Of a stretch of 45,827 nt of DNA, positions 15,562-23,299 are shown piece by piece. The notes under the pieces were generated by a model that worked only from the letters and a program-made list of their open reading frames with translations, ran no database searches and was not told where the DNA came from. The stretch is from CAG-103 sp048217285 (GTDB lineage: Bacteria > Bacillota > Clostridia > Oscillospirales > Oscillospiraceae), in NCBI GenBank assembly GCA_048217285.1, contig DBFWVW010000028.1, forward strand, positions 1-45,827, in the 5' to 3' direction. Every line of letters starts with the position of its first letter. The stretch's first letter is position 1. The position numbers and the translations under genes are program-made.

Positions 15562-17355
15562 TTACGCTTCGGTATCGGACTCCGTTTCGCCGACGACGGC
15601 GATGTGCAGCTCCTCAAGCTGGTGCGGCTCGACGGTGCCGGGCGCGCCCATCATGACGTCCTGCGCGTTCTTGTTCATCGGGAACGGAATGATCTCGCGG
15701 ATGCAGTCCTCGCCCGCGAGGAGCATGACCATGCGGTCCACACCCGGGGCGATGCCGGCGTGCGGGGGCGCGCCGTAGCAGAAGGCATTGTACATGGCCG
15801 GAAACTTGGCCTTGACATCGTCCTCGCCGAGGCGCACGAGCTCGAACGCCTTGACCATAATCTCGGGATCGTGGTTTCGCACCGCGCCGGAGCTGAGCTC
15901 GACGCCGTTGCACACGAGGTCGTACTGGTAGGCGTAGATGTCGAGCGGGTCGATCTCGCCGCGCTCGGCCTTTTCGAGGATCTCGAGGCCGCCGTTCGGC
16001 ATCGAGAACGGATTATGGCAGAACTCCAGCTCGCCGGATTCCTCGCCGATCTCGTACATTGGGAAGTCCACGATCCAGCAAAATTCGTACCGCTCCTTAT
16101 CCATATGGCCCGGCACGGCCGCGCCGAGCTTCGTGCGCAGCACGCCCGCCGTCTTTTGTGCGGCGGTCTTTTTGCCGGCCGTCACGCCGACGAAGCAGCC
16201 CGGCTTCAGGCCGAGAGCCGCGGTGATTTCAGCGGTCTTGTCCGTGAGGAACTTGGCGATACCGCCGGCGAAATTGCCCTGCTCATCGACCTTGAACCAG
16301 TAGGGCTTGCTGCCGGCCTGCACCTCGACGTCGGCGCAGAGCTTGTCGATCGCCTTGCGCGCCATGGCGCAGTCGGGCACAACGACGGCCTTGACCGTGT
16401 TGCCCGCGGCAAAGGGCGCAAAGTCGCTGCCGGCGACGAGCGCCGTCATGTCCTGCACGGTGAGATCAATGCGCAGGTCGGGCTTGTCGGAGCCATAGGT
16501 CTCCATGGCATCATGATAAGAGATGCGGCGGAAGGGCGCCTCGGACGCGATGTTGTACTTGCCGTACTTGGCGAAGATCGGCAGGAGCACATCCTCGAGC
16601 ACGGCAAAGACATCGTCCTGCGTGGCGAAGGCCATCTCCATGTCGAGCTGATAAAATTCGCCGGGGCTGCGGTCGCCGCGGGCATCCTCGTCGCGGAAGC
16701 ACGGGGCAATCTGGAAATAACGGTCGAAGCCCGCCGTCATGAGCAGCTGCTTAAACTGCTGCGGCGCCTGCGGCAGAGCATAGAACTTGCCGGGGTGCTT
16801 GCGCGCGGGCACAAGATAGTCGCGCGCGCCCTCGGGGCTGGAGGCCGTGAGGATCGGCGTCGTAATCTCGAGGAAGCCGTGCTCGGTCATGGCGGCACGC
16901 AGCGCGGCCACCACCTGGCAGCGGAGGATAATATTCTTTTTCACGGCGGGGTTGCGCAGGTCGAGATAGCGGTATTTCAGGCGCAGCGCCTCGTCGGCGT
17001 CGCGGCTGCGGTTGATCTCAAACGGCAGCTCGTTGTAGCGGCAGCGGCCGAGCACCTCGATCTTCGTGGGAACAATCTCGATGTCGCCGGTGGGCTGCTT
17101 GGGGTTTTTGCTCGCGCGCTCGCGCACGGTGCCCTCCACGGCGATGGTGGACTCCTTGTTGAGCGCCTTGACGACCTTCATCATGTCCTCGGTCTCGATG
17201 ACGACCTGGGTCGTGCCGTAAAAATCGCGGACGACGACGAAAGCAAAGTTCTGCCCGACCTCGCGGACATTTTCCATCCAGCCGACGATGCGGACCTGCT
17301 CGCCGGCGTTTTCGAGCCGCAGCTCGTTGCAAGTGTGTGTGCGGGACTGAAACAT
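15562..17355 (-). CDS. aspS: Aspartyl-tRNA synthetase
   Basis: This 597-residue class II synthetase is full length for the bacterial type. The N-terminal OB-fold anticodon-binding domain covers about 1-105. Motif 2 is CFRDEDARGDRSPGEFYQLD near residue 215. A GAD-type insertion lies around 290-420. Motif 3 is GIAPGVDRMVML near the C-terminus. The SPGEFYQLD form of motif 2 is longer than the enterobacterial QPEFTQID. The start is the ATG at 17355; the longer frame upstream enters the hisS gap and has no homology. I cannot tell from sequence whether it also charges tRNA-Asn. Confidence 0.95.
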   Translation of the reverse strand: MFQSRTHTCNELRLENAGEQVRIVGWMENVREVGQNFAFVVVRDFYGTTQVVIETEDMMKVVKALNKESTIAVEGTVRERASKNPKQPTGDIEIVPTKIEVLGRCRYNELPFEINRSRDADEALRLKYRYLDLRNPAVKKNIILRCQVVAALRAAMTEHGFLEITTPILTASSPEGARDYLVPARKHPGKFYALPQAPQQFKQLLMTAGFDRYFQIAPCFRDEDARGDRSPGEFYQLDMEMAFATQDDVFAVLEDVLLPIFAKYGKYNIASEAPFRRISYHDAMETYGSDKPDLRIDLTVQDMTALVAGSDFAPFAAGNTVKAVVVPDCAMARKAIDKLCADVEVQAGSKPYWFKVDEQGNFAGGIAKFLTDKTAEITAALGLKPGCFVGVTAGKKTAAQKTAGVLRTKLGAAVPGHMDKERYEFCWIVDFPMYEIGEESGELEFCHNPFSMPNGGLEILEKAERGEIDPLDIYAYQYDLVCNGVELSSGAVRNHDPEIMVKAFELVRLGEDDVKAKFPAMYNAFCYGAPPHAGIAPGVDRMVMLLAGEDCIREIIPFPMNKNAQDVMMGAPGTVEPHQLEELHIAVVGETESDTEA

Positions 17356-17422
17356 ACTCCTGATTCCCTTTCTTTCTATCGAATATCGCCCCCGGCGGTG
17401 CGGCGGCGGTGAATGAACCGGA

Positions 17423-18781
17423 TCACTGCTCGCGCAGGATCGCACCGGCGCTGCGGCTGGAGATCTCCGCGCGGATGATCTCGAGCGCACGCGCACTCGT
17501 CACGGCCTCCTGCACGCCGGTGGCCATGTTCTTGAGCGCGCAGACGTGCTGCGCGATCTCATCCTCGCCGAGGAAGATCACAAACGGGATGCCGAGCTTG
17601 TCGGCATAGCCGATCTTGACCTTGAACTTTTTCTTCTCACTGTAAAGCTGCACGCGCAGGCCGCCGGCGCGCAGCTGCGCCGAGAGCGCCACGGCCGCGG
17701 ACAGATCGTCCGTCATCGGCAGGATGAGCACATCTGCCGGTGCGGTGAGCACGGCATCCGAGATCATGTTCTGCTCCTGCAGGATATAAAACAGGCGCGT
17801 CAGGCCGATGGAGATGCCGACGCCGGGCAGGGACTTGTTCGTATAGTACCCCGCGAGGTCATCGTAGCGGCCGCCGGAGCAGATACTGCCGACCTCGGGG
17901 TGGTCGAGCAGGACGGTCTCGTACACCGTGCCGGTGTAGTAATCGAGGCCGCGCGCGATCGTGAGGTCGAGCTCGAAATTCTCCTCCGGGACGCCGAACG
18001 CGGGCAGGTAGCCCACGACGGTGCGCAGCTCGTCGAGGCCGGTATCAAACGTCTCGTTCCGGCCGCGGTACTGCTCCAAAAACGCGAGCTTGTCCGCGCT
18101 CGTGCCCGGGCAGGCGATGAAGCGCAGGATCTCGTCCGCCTGCTCGGCCGCCACGCCGCAGGTATCGGTGAGCAGCTCGCGCACCTTATCCGCGCCGATC
18201 TTGTCGAGCTTGTCAATGGTGCGCAGCACATCGCCCGCCTGCCCGCTCAGGCCGAGAATGGCAAAAAAGCCGTTGAGCACCTTGCGGTTGTTCACGCGGA
18301 TGCGGAAGCGGTGCAGCCCCAGACGCGTGAACGTATCGTAGATGATGGCCGGGATCTCGGCCTCGTTGAGAATATCGAGTGCGCCGTCGCCGATGATGTC
18401 GATATCCGCCTGATAAAACTCGCGGAAGCGGCCGCGCTGCGCGCGCTCGCCGCGCCAGACCTTGCCGATCTGATAGCGGCGGAACGGAAACGTGAGTTGG
18501 CCGTAATTGGCCGCAACGTACTTCGCCAGCGGCACCGTGAGGTCAAAGCGCAGGGCGAGATCGCTGTCGCCTTTCGTGAAGCGGTAGATCTGCTTTTCCG
18601 TCTCGCCGCCGCCCTTGGCCAGCAGCACCTCGGCCGCCTCGATGGCGGGCGTGTCGAGCGGGGTGAAGCCGTAGCGGGCGTAAGTCTCGGCCAGAACGGC
18701 GCGCATTTTGTCCATCTGCACCTGCTTGTCCGGCGGCAGCTCCATGAAGCCGGACAGGGTGCGGGGTTTGATCTTGTCCAT
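17423..18781 (-). CDS. hisS: Histidyl-tRNA synthetase
   Basis: This 452-residue class II synthetase has the histidine-specific motifs. Motif 2 is ALRFDLTVPLAKYVA, then GKVWRGERAQRGRFREFYQ (about 106-124). The HisA motif LDYYTGTVYE is near residue 278, and motif 3 is GGRYDDLAGYY. The anticodon-binding domain begins around 325 (ADVLILPMTDD). The protein is slightly longer than the usual 420-430 residues because of a C-terminal tail. It is directly upstream of aspS, a common pairing in Firmicutes. No T-box leader fits in the 23-base gap before it. Confidence 0.95.
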   Translation of the reverse strand: MDKIKPRTLSGFMELPPDKQVQMDKMRAVLAETYARYGFTPLDTPAIEAAEVLLAKGGGETEKQIYRFTKGDSDLALRFDLTVPLAKYVAANYGQLTFPFRRYQIGKVWRGERAQRGRFREFYQADIDIIGDGALDILNEAEIPAIIYDTFTRLGLHRFRIRVNNRKVLNGFFAILGLSGQAGDVLRTIDKLDKIGADKVRELLTDTCGVAAEQADEILRFIACPGTSADKLAFLEQYRGRNETFDTGLDELRTVVGYLPAFGVPEENFELDLTIARGLDYYTGTVYETVLLDHPEVGSICSGGRYDDLAGYYTNKSLPGVGISIGLTRLFYILQEQNMISDAVLTAPADVLILPMTDDLSAAVALSAQLRAGGLRVQLYSEKKKFKVKIGYADKLGIPFVIFLGEDEIAQHVCALKNMATGVQEAVTSARALEIIRAEISSRSAGAILREQ

Positions 18782-18804
18782 GGTGATGATGATTCCTTTC
18801 GGGC

Positions 18805-19206
18805 TTACGATTTCTTTTTCGGGTTGACGATGTCGCGCCAGTCAAGGTCGCCGCGGTTCAGGCCCAGGATGAGCACTTCGGCGGTGGCCACGTTGCTGGC
18901 AAACGGGATCTGCCGCTGGTCGCACAGGCGCGCCATGCGGTTGACCTCGTCAAAGTTGCCGCTCTCGGCGTCGCAGAAAAACAGCACGAGGTCGATCTCG
19001 TTATACGCGATGCGGGCGTCGAGCTGCTGGCAGCCCTGCGAAGAGTGCAGGTAGGTGCGAATCTTCAGACCGGTGGCCTCGGAGATGAGCCGGCCGGTCG
19101 TAAACGTCGAGCTCAGATCATGCTTGGCCAGTATGCCGCAGTATGCAATGCAGAACTGGACCATAAGTTCTTTTTTGCCGTCGTCAGCGATCAGTGCAAT
19201 GTTCAT
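18805..19206 (-). CDS. Methylglyoxal-synthase-fold protein with altered active site
   Basis: This 133-residue protein follows the MGS fold. It starts MNIALIADDGKKELM, keeps TTGRLIS and ATGLKI, and has LVLFFCD and SNVATAE where E. coli MgsA has LIFFWD and TNVATAD. However, the catalytic residues differ. E. coli His19 is Asp here, the GGDQQ loop that carries catalytic Asp71 reads QGCQQ (Cys in place of Asp), and the HDPD segment with His98 is missing. Normal synthase activity on dihydroxyacetone phosphate is therefore doubtful. The gene sits where clostridial mgsA is found, after mreC-mreD-PBP2. It may be an allosteric or ligand-sensing relative. Confidence 0.75.
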   Translation of the reverse strand: MNIALIADDGKKELMVQFCIAYCGILAKHDLSSTFTTGRLISEATGLKIRTYLHSSQGCQQLDARIAYNEIDLVLFFCDAESGNFDEVNRMARLCDQRQIPFASNVATAEVLILGLNRGDLDWRDIVNPKKKS

Positions 19207-19239
19207 GTGGATAACTCCTCTCTTTCTGGTCAGCGGCCG

Positions 19240-21306
19240 TCACTGCAGCAGCGAGAGCTCGCTCTCGGGGGCAGTGTTGACGGTCTTGACGGTAAAATAT
19301 GCGTCGAGAAAATCGCGCGCGATGGAGGCGATGGAAGTGCCGGCACTGCCGTGCTCCACAACGACCGCCACAGCAACCTTGGGATTGTCATACGGCGCGT
19401 AACAGATAAAAATAGCGTTGTTGACCTGGTTATCACCGAGCTGGGCGGTGCCGGTCTTGGCGGCGACCTTCACGCCGTAGCTGCCGAAGGTCTCATACGC
19501 ACTGCCGGCGCGGTCATTGGCAACGAGGTACATACCCTTTTGCACGGCAGCCCAGTTGTAGTCACTGGTCTCGACGGTGCTGAGCACCTCGGCCTGATTC
19601 TCATAGATGAGCTCGCTGCCGTCATAACTGCGCACAGACTTGAGGATGGACGCGCTGTGGCGCGTGCCGCCGTTGGCGATCGTGGCGCAGTATTCCGCCA
19701 GCTGCAGCGGCGTGAACAGGCTGTACGACTGGCCGATGGCCGCCTGCAGCGAGTCACCGACATACCAGTTCGTGTTCTCGAGCTTTTTCTTCACGGCCTC
19801 CGTAGCCATCTGGCCGGTGCTCTCCGGCAGCTCAATGCCGGTGTGCTCGCCGAGACCGAAGGCCGCGGCATAGCGCGCGAGCGTATCGATCGGCAGGCTG
19901 TCGCCGACGGTGTAGAAGAAGATGTTGCACGAGTCGCGGATGGCTTCGGTCACATTGTCGCTGCCGTGCGTCGTGCCGGAGGAAGCGATCCAGCACTTGG
20001 GGGCGTAGCCGGTGTCCTCATACTTGCGGAACGTGCCGGTACACTGGATGGTCGTGCCGGTGGTGATGACGCCCTCGGTCAGGCCGGCGATGGCCGTGCA
20101 GGGCTTGAACGTCGAGCCGGGAGAATACTGGCCGAGCAGCGCGCGGTTGAACAGCGGCTGATTGTCCGCCTCGGAGACGGCTTTATAGTTCTCCTCGCTC
20201 TGGAAGAGCGTCTGCAGGTCGAACGTCGGGTAGTTGGCGATGGCCAGCGGCTGGCCGGTCTCCACATCGACGGCCACGAGCGCGCCGCCGCCGACGGCGT
20301 CGCTGGTCTCCGTTGACTTCGATTTCATGTTCTTGATGCCCCGGGTCAGCGACTGTTCGGCGGCCGACTGCAAGTCGAGGTCGATTGTGAGGCTGACCTG
20401 GTTGCCCGGCTCCGGCTCCTTGGTATAGGTCGTGCCGGTGACGGTGCCGGCGGCGTTTTTGGTCACGATGGCCGTACCGTCTGTGCCGTGGAGGTATTTT
20501 TCAAAGGCGAGCTCGGCCCCGTCCTTGCCGACGGTCGCATTCATGGGGTAGCCCTGGGGCTTATAAGTCGTGTATTCCTCGGCGGTCATCAGACCGGTAT
20601 AGCCGAGCAGGTGCGCGGCCAGATTCGTGTGGTACTGGCGCGTATAGGACACCGTGACTTCAAAGCCGGGGACGTTATTTTCCTTCAGGGACGTGATGAG
20701 CTCCATGCTCGCGTCCTTGACGAAAACATAGTCCGGCAGGTAGAGTTTGTCGATGTAGCGCGTCCGGAGCGAGTAGCGCAGGCCGGCGATGATGCGCACA
20801 TCGGCGGCAGAGTAGTTGTTGTCGATGCTGAAGCGCTCACGGCAATAGCTCATGAGCTCTACGGCCGTGGCCTCCTCATCCAGACCGGCGTCCTTGAGAA
20901 AGCCCTTGAGCTGCGTCCGCTGTGTGTCGTTCATATCCGTGTACTCGAACGGAGGCGTGGCCGTGACCGGCAGCTCGTCGACATACGTGTCGCCGCAGGC
21001 GACGACGGTGCGCGCCATCTGCAGGAGGATGCCGTTCGGGTCGTCCTGCTCAAAGAGGTCGTCGGGATTGAAGACGAGGTTGTTGCAGCTCGTGTTCGAC
21101 ACAAGCACGCGGCCGTAACGGTCGAGGATGCTGCCGCGCGCGGCCTCCACGGTCTGGGAGCTGGCGACGCTGTTGCGGTTTTCCTCATAGTACGCCTGGC
21201 CTTCCACGATCTGCAGCTTGTAGAGCGCGACGACAAACACGATCACGAGCAGCAAAAGGATGCACGCGAGCGCAGTGACACGGCCGGGTTTGATGGGTCT
21301 TTCCAT
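19240..21306 (-). CDS. mrdA: Penicillin-binding protein 2 (elongasome transpeptidase)
   Basis: This 688-residue class B PBP has one N-terminal membrane helix (about residues 10-32). The dimerisation domain contains RGSILDRYGRVL. The transpeptidase has active-site SPGSTFK (SxxK), DSCN (SxN) and AKTGTAQ (KTG). It cross-links peptidoglycan during side-wall growth with MreC and MreD, which are encoded just upstream. The ATG at 21306 is chosen because the membrane helix follows it. The longer frame upstream is antisense-like shadow over mreD. minCDE and rodA, often next to PBP2 in clostridia, are absent here. Confidence 0.93.
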   Translation of the reverse strand: MERPIKPGRVTALACILLLLVIVFVVALYKLQIVEGQAYYEENRNSVASSQTVEAARGSILDRYGRVLVSNTSCNNLVFNPDDLFEQDDPNGILLQMARTVVACGDTYVDELPVTATPPFEYTDMNDTQRTQLKGFLKDAGLDEEATAVELMSYCRERFSIDNNYSAADVRIIAGLRYSLRTRYIDKLYLPDYVFVKDASMELITSLKENNVPGFEVTVSYTRQYHTNLAAHLLGYTGLMTAEEYTTYKPQGYPMNATVGKDGAELAFEKYLHGTDGTAIVTKNAAGTVTGTTYTKEPEPGNQVSLTIDLDLQSAAEQSLTRGIKNMKSKSTETSDAVGGGALVAVDVETGQPLAIANYPTFDLQTLFQSEENYKAVSEADNQPLFNRALLGQYSPGSTFKPCTAIAGLTEGVITTGTTIQCTGTFRKYEDTGYAPKCWIASSGTTHGSDNVTEAIRDSCNIFFYTVGDSLPIDTLARYAAAFGLGEHTGIELPESTGQMATEAVKKKLENTNWYVGDSLQAAIGQSYSLFTPLQLAEYCATIANGGTRHSASILKSVRSYDGSELIYENQAEVLSTVETSDYNWAAVQKGMYLVANDRAGSAYETFGSYGVKVAAKTGTAQLGDNQVNNAIFICYAPYDNPKVAVAVVVEHGSAGTSIASIARDFLDAYFTVKTVNTAPESELSLLQ

Positions 21307-21344
21307 AGCGAAAATCCTTTCGGGAAACAGGTGCGCCGAGACAC

Positions 21345-21860
21345 TCAGCGCAGGGCACGCCGGCGATGAAACGCGCGGCTGATATAGTAATACGGTATGG
21401 CGAGCGGCAGCGAAAACACGCTCTGCCCCAGCGCCACGGCCAGCAGCCGCCAAAACGACGCGCCGTGGAAGATCCACAGCCGGAACATCTGGCTGAAGGC
21501 CGTGAGCAGAAACGCCGCCAGACACGTCACGAGAAACGGCAGGAGGCTGCTGTTGATGAGATACTCCGCGAGCATACCGGCGCCGAAGCCGATCACCGCG
21601 AAGAGCACGGCAAAGAGCATACCCGTTCCGGGATAGCCCATGGCGCAGAAATAGCCCGCGATGAGGCCAAACACCGCGCCCCACGTACCGCCCTCAAACA
21701 CGCCGACCGCCACGACGACCGCCGGCACAAACATGGCGTGCACGCCGAAGAGCGCAACGTGTGCAAAGACCGTATTCTGCAGCAGGAGCGTCACGGCCAG
21801 ATACAGCGCGCACCAGAGCGCGCGGTGCACTTTATCCTGATTGATCAGATCTGCCCACAT
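21345..21860 (-). CDS. mreD: Rod-shape-determining protein MreD
   Basis: This 171-residue integral membrane protein has about five hydrophobic segments. They include LAVTLLLQNTVFAHVAL near residues 18-34 and a final segment before RAFHRRRALR. The size, hydropathy and position between mreC and PBP2 fit MreD, a poorly conserved elongasome partner. Primary-sequence identity is low, as usual for this family. It starts one base after the mreC stop. Confidence 0.88.
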   Translation of the reverse strand: MWADLINQDKVHRALWCALYLAVTLLLQNTVFAHVALFGVHAMFVPAVVVAVGVFEGGTWGAVFGLIAGYFCAMGYPGTGMLFAVLFAVIGFGAGMLAEYLINSSLLPFLVTCLAAFLLTAFSQMFRLWIFHGASFWRLLAVALGQSVFSLPLAIPYYYISRAFHRRRALR

Positions 21861-21861
21861 A

Positions 21862-22710
21862 TCAGCTCACCACGTCAAAGTCTTTGATGACAAACACCTG
21901 CAGCAGCTCGCCGAGGTCGCACGCAGGCGTAATGACGCCGTAGGTCTGCTGACCGCCGGCCTCGGTGCGGACGTCCGTGATCGTACCGACGACAAGCCCC
22001 GCCGGGAACGCGCCGCCCTTGCCGGACGTGAGCACGGTGTCGCCGGTGAAGATGCTCATCCCCTCGGCCAGATAGCCGAAGCGCGCGCAGCCGTCCTGCA
22101 TGAGCGTGAAGTCGCCAAGGACCATGGCCGTCGCGCCGCTGCCGCTGATATAGCCGCCGACGCTCATATCCACGTCAATGACCGTGCGCACGGTCGCCCA
22201 CGTGCTGCCAACTTCGATGACCTGACCGACGAGTGCGCCGGATTCGTTCATGACGCAGTCGCCGACCTCGATGCCGCTGTCACTGCCCTTGCTGAGCGTG
22301 AGCGTGCTCGACCAGTTCGACGCGCCGTAAGAGACGACGTTCGCGGGTTCCAGCTCAAAGTCCGTGTGCCGCTGCGTGAAGCCCAGCAGGTCACGGTAGC
22401 GCTCGTTTTCCGCCAGCGCCTCCTGCCCCTCGCGCGCCTGCGCCTGGACCTCGGCCAGCTGCGTGCGCAGCTGCTCGTTTTCGGCCTTGAGCTGGTCATA
22501 TTTATAAATGTAGCCGTAGATGCTCTCGAGCCACTGCGCCGTAACGGTCGCAGCCTTCTGCAGCGGCGCACGCACGATGCCGTCGAGATTCGTGAGGAAT
22601 CCCGCCTTGCCGCCGAGCGTCCCGGCGATGAGCGCGAGCACAAGCACGACCGCGACCACGACCGCGCCGACGCGCGCGCCTTTCTTTTTCAGATACGTTT
22701 TCCAGTTCAA
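21862..22710 (-). CDS. mreC: Rod-shape-determining protein MreC
   Basis: This protein of about 282 residues has a short basic start (NWKTYLKKKG), one membrane helix (about residues 13-33), a coiled coil (about 60-95, YDQLKAENEQLRTQLAEVQ) and the beta-barrel MreC domain to the end. It links the PBP2 transpeptidase to the cytoskeletal MreB system. I prefer a TTG start at 22710 that overlaps the maf TGA (TTGA), with GGGAG ten bases upstream. An ATG at 22755 inside maf would add 15 residues not expected for the family. No mreB is in this window. Confidence 0.9.
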   Translation of the reverse strand: MNWKTYLKKKGARVGAVVVAVVLVLALIAGTLGGKAGFLTNLDGIVRAPLQKAATVTAQWLESIYGYIYKYDQLKAENEQLRTQLAEVQAQAREGQEALAENERYRDLLGFTQRHTDFELEPANVVSYGASNWSSTLTLSKGSDSGIEVGDCVMNESGALVGQVIEVGSTWATVRTVIDVDMSVGGYISGSGATAMVLGDFTLMQDGCARFGYLAEGMSIFTGDTVLTSGKGGAFPAGLVVGTITDVRTEAGGQQTYGVITPACDLGELLQVFVIKDFDVVS

Positions 22711-23279
22711 AGCAGCTCGACTCCCAGTTCGTTCAGCAGTTGTCCCAGCCTGCACAGCGGCAGGCCCATCACGTTGAAATAATCGCCGTCGAGATGCTCG
22801 ACGAACAGCGCGCCGCGGCCCTGAATGCCGTAGGCACCGGCCTTGTCCATCGGCTCGCCGGTGGCGATATAACGTTCGATTTCCTCCGGCGTGAGCGTGC
22901 GAAATCGCACGGCTGTGCGCTCGGCCGCCTGCCGCGTCTCGCCGCGGTACAAAACGGCAACACCGGTGTAGACGATGTGCTCGCGCCCGGACAAGGCGGT
23001 GAGCATACGCACGGCGTCGTCATGATCGTGCGGCTTGCCGAGGATGGCGCCGTCGAGATTGACGATCGTGTCCGCCGCGATGATGATATCCTCCGGCGCG
23101 CAGGTCTGTGCGACCTCCTGCGCCTTGTGCAGCGACAGCTCGCGCACGGTCTGCTCCGGGCCGGCGCCCGGCGTCGCGCGCTCAGGGCCGGCGGCCGGCC
23201 GGATCGTCAGGTCCGGCACGCCGAGCATCTCCAGCAGCTCCCGCCGGCGCGGGGAGCCGGAGGCAAGGATCCAGTTCAT
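22707..23279 (-). CDS. maf: Maf-family nucleotide pyrophosphatase
   Basis: This 190-residue protein starts with the Maf signature ASGSPRRRELLEML (residues 5-18). It continues with IIIAADTIVNLDG (about 68-80) and GEPMDKAGAYGIQG (about 140-153), all conserved in Maf/YhdE. These enzymes hydrolyse modified or canonical dTTP/UTP/CTP and act in house-cleaning and septum control. The ATG at 23279 follows GGAGGAACGACC; the longer frame is unsupported. Its stop overlaps the mreC start. Maf next to mreC is a known arrangement. Confidence 0.94.
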   Translation of the reverse strand: MNWILASGSPRRRELLEMLGVPDLTIRPAAGPERATPGAGPEQTVRELSLHKAQEVAQTCAPEDIIIAADTIVNLDGAILGKPHDHDDAVRMLTALSGREHIVYTGVAVLYRGETRQAAERTAVRFRTLTPEEIERYIATGEPMDKAGAYGIQGRGALFVEHLDGDYFNVMGLPLCRLGQLLNELGVELL

Positions 23280-23299
23280 GGTCGTTCCTCCCGGGCGGG

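Noticed and set aside
18782..18804. A T-box leader before hisS or aspS
   Set aside because: The gaps of 23 and 67 bases are too short and hold no antiterminator hairpin or T-box sequence.
22707..22755. ATG at 22755 as the mreC start
   Set aside because: It lies 49 bases inside maf and adds residues not expected for MreC; a TTG overlapping the maf stop has a better ribosome site. The choice is still not certain.
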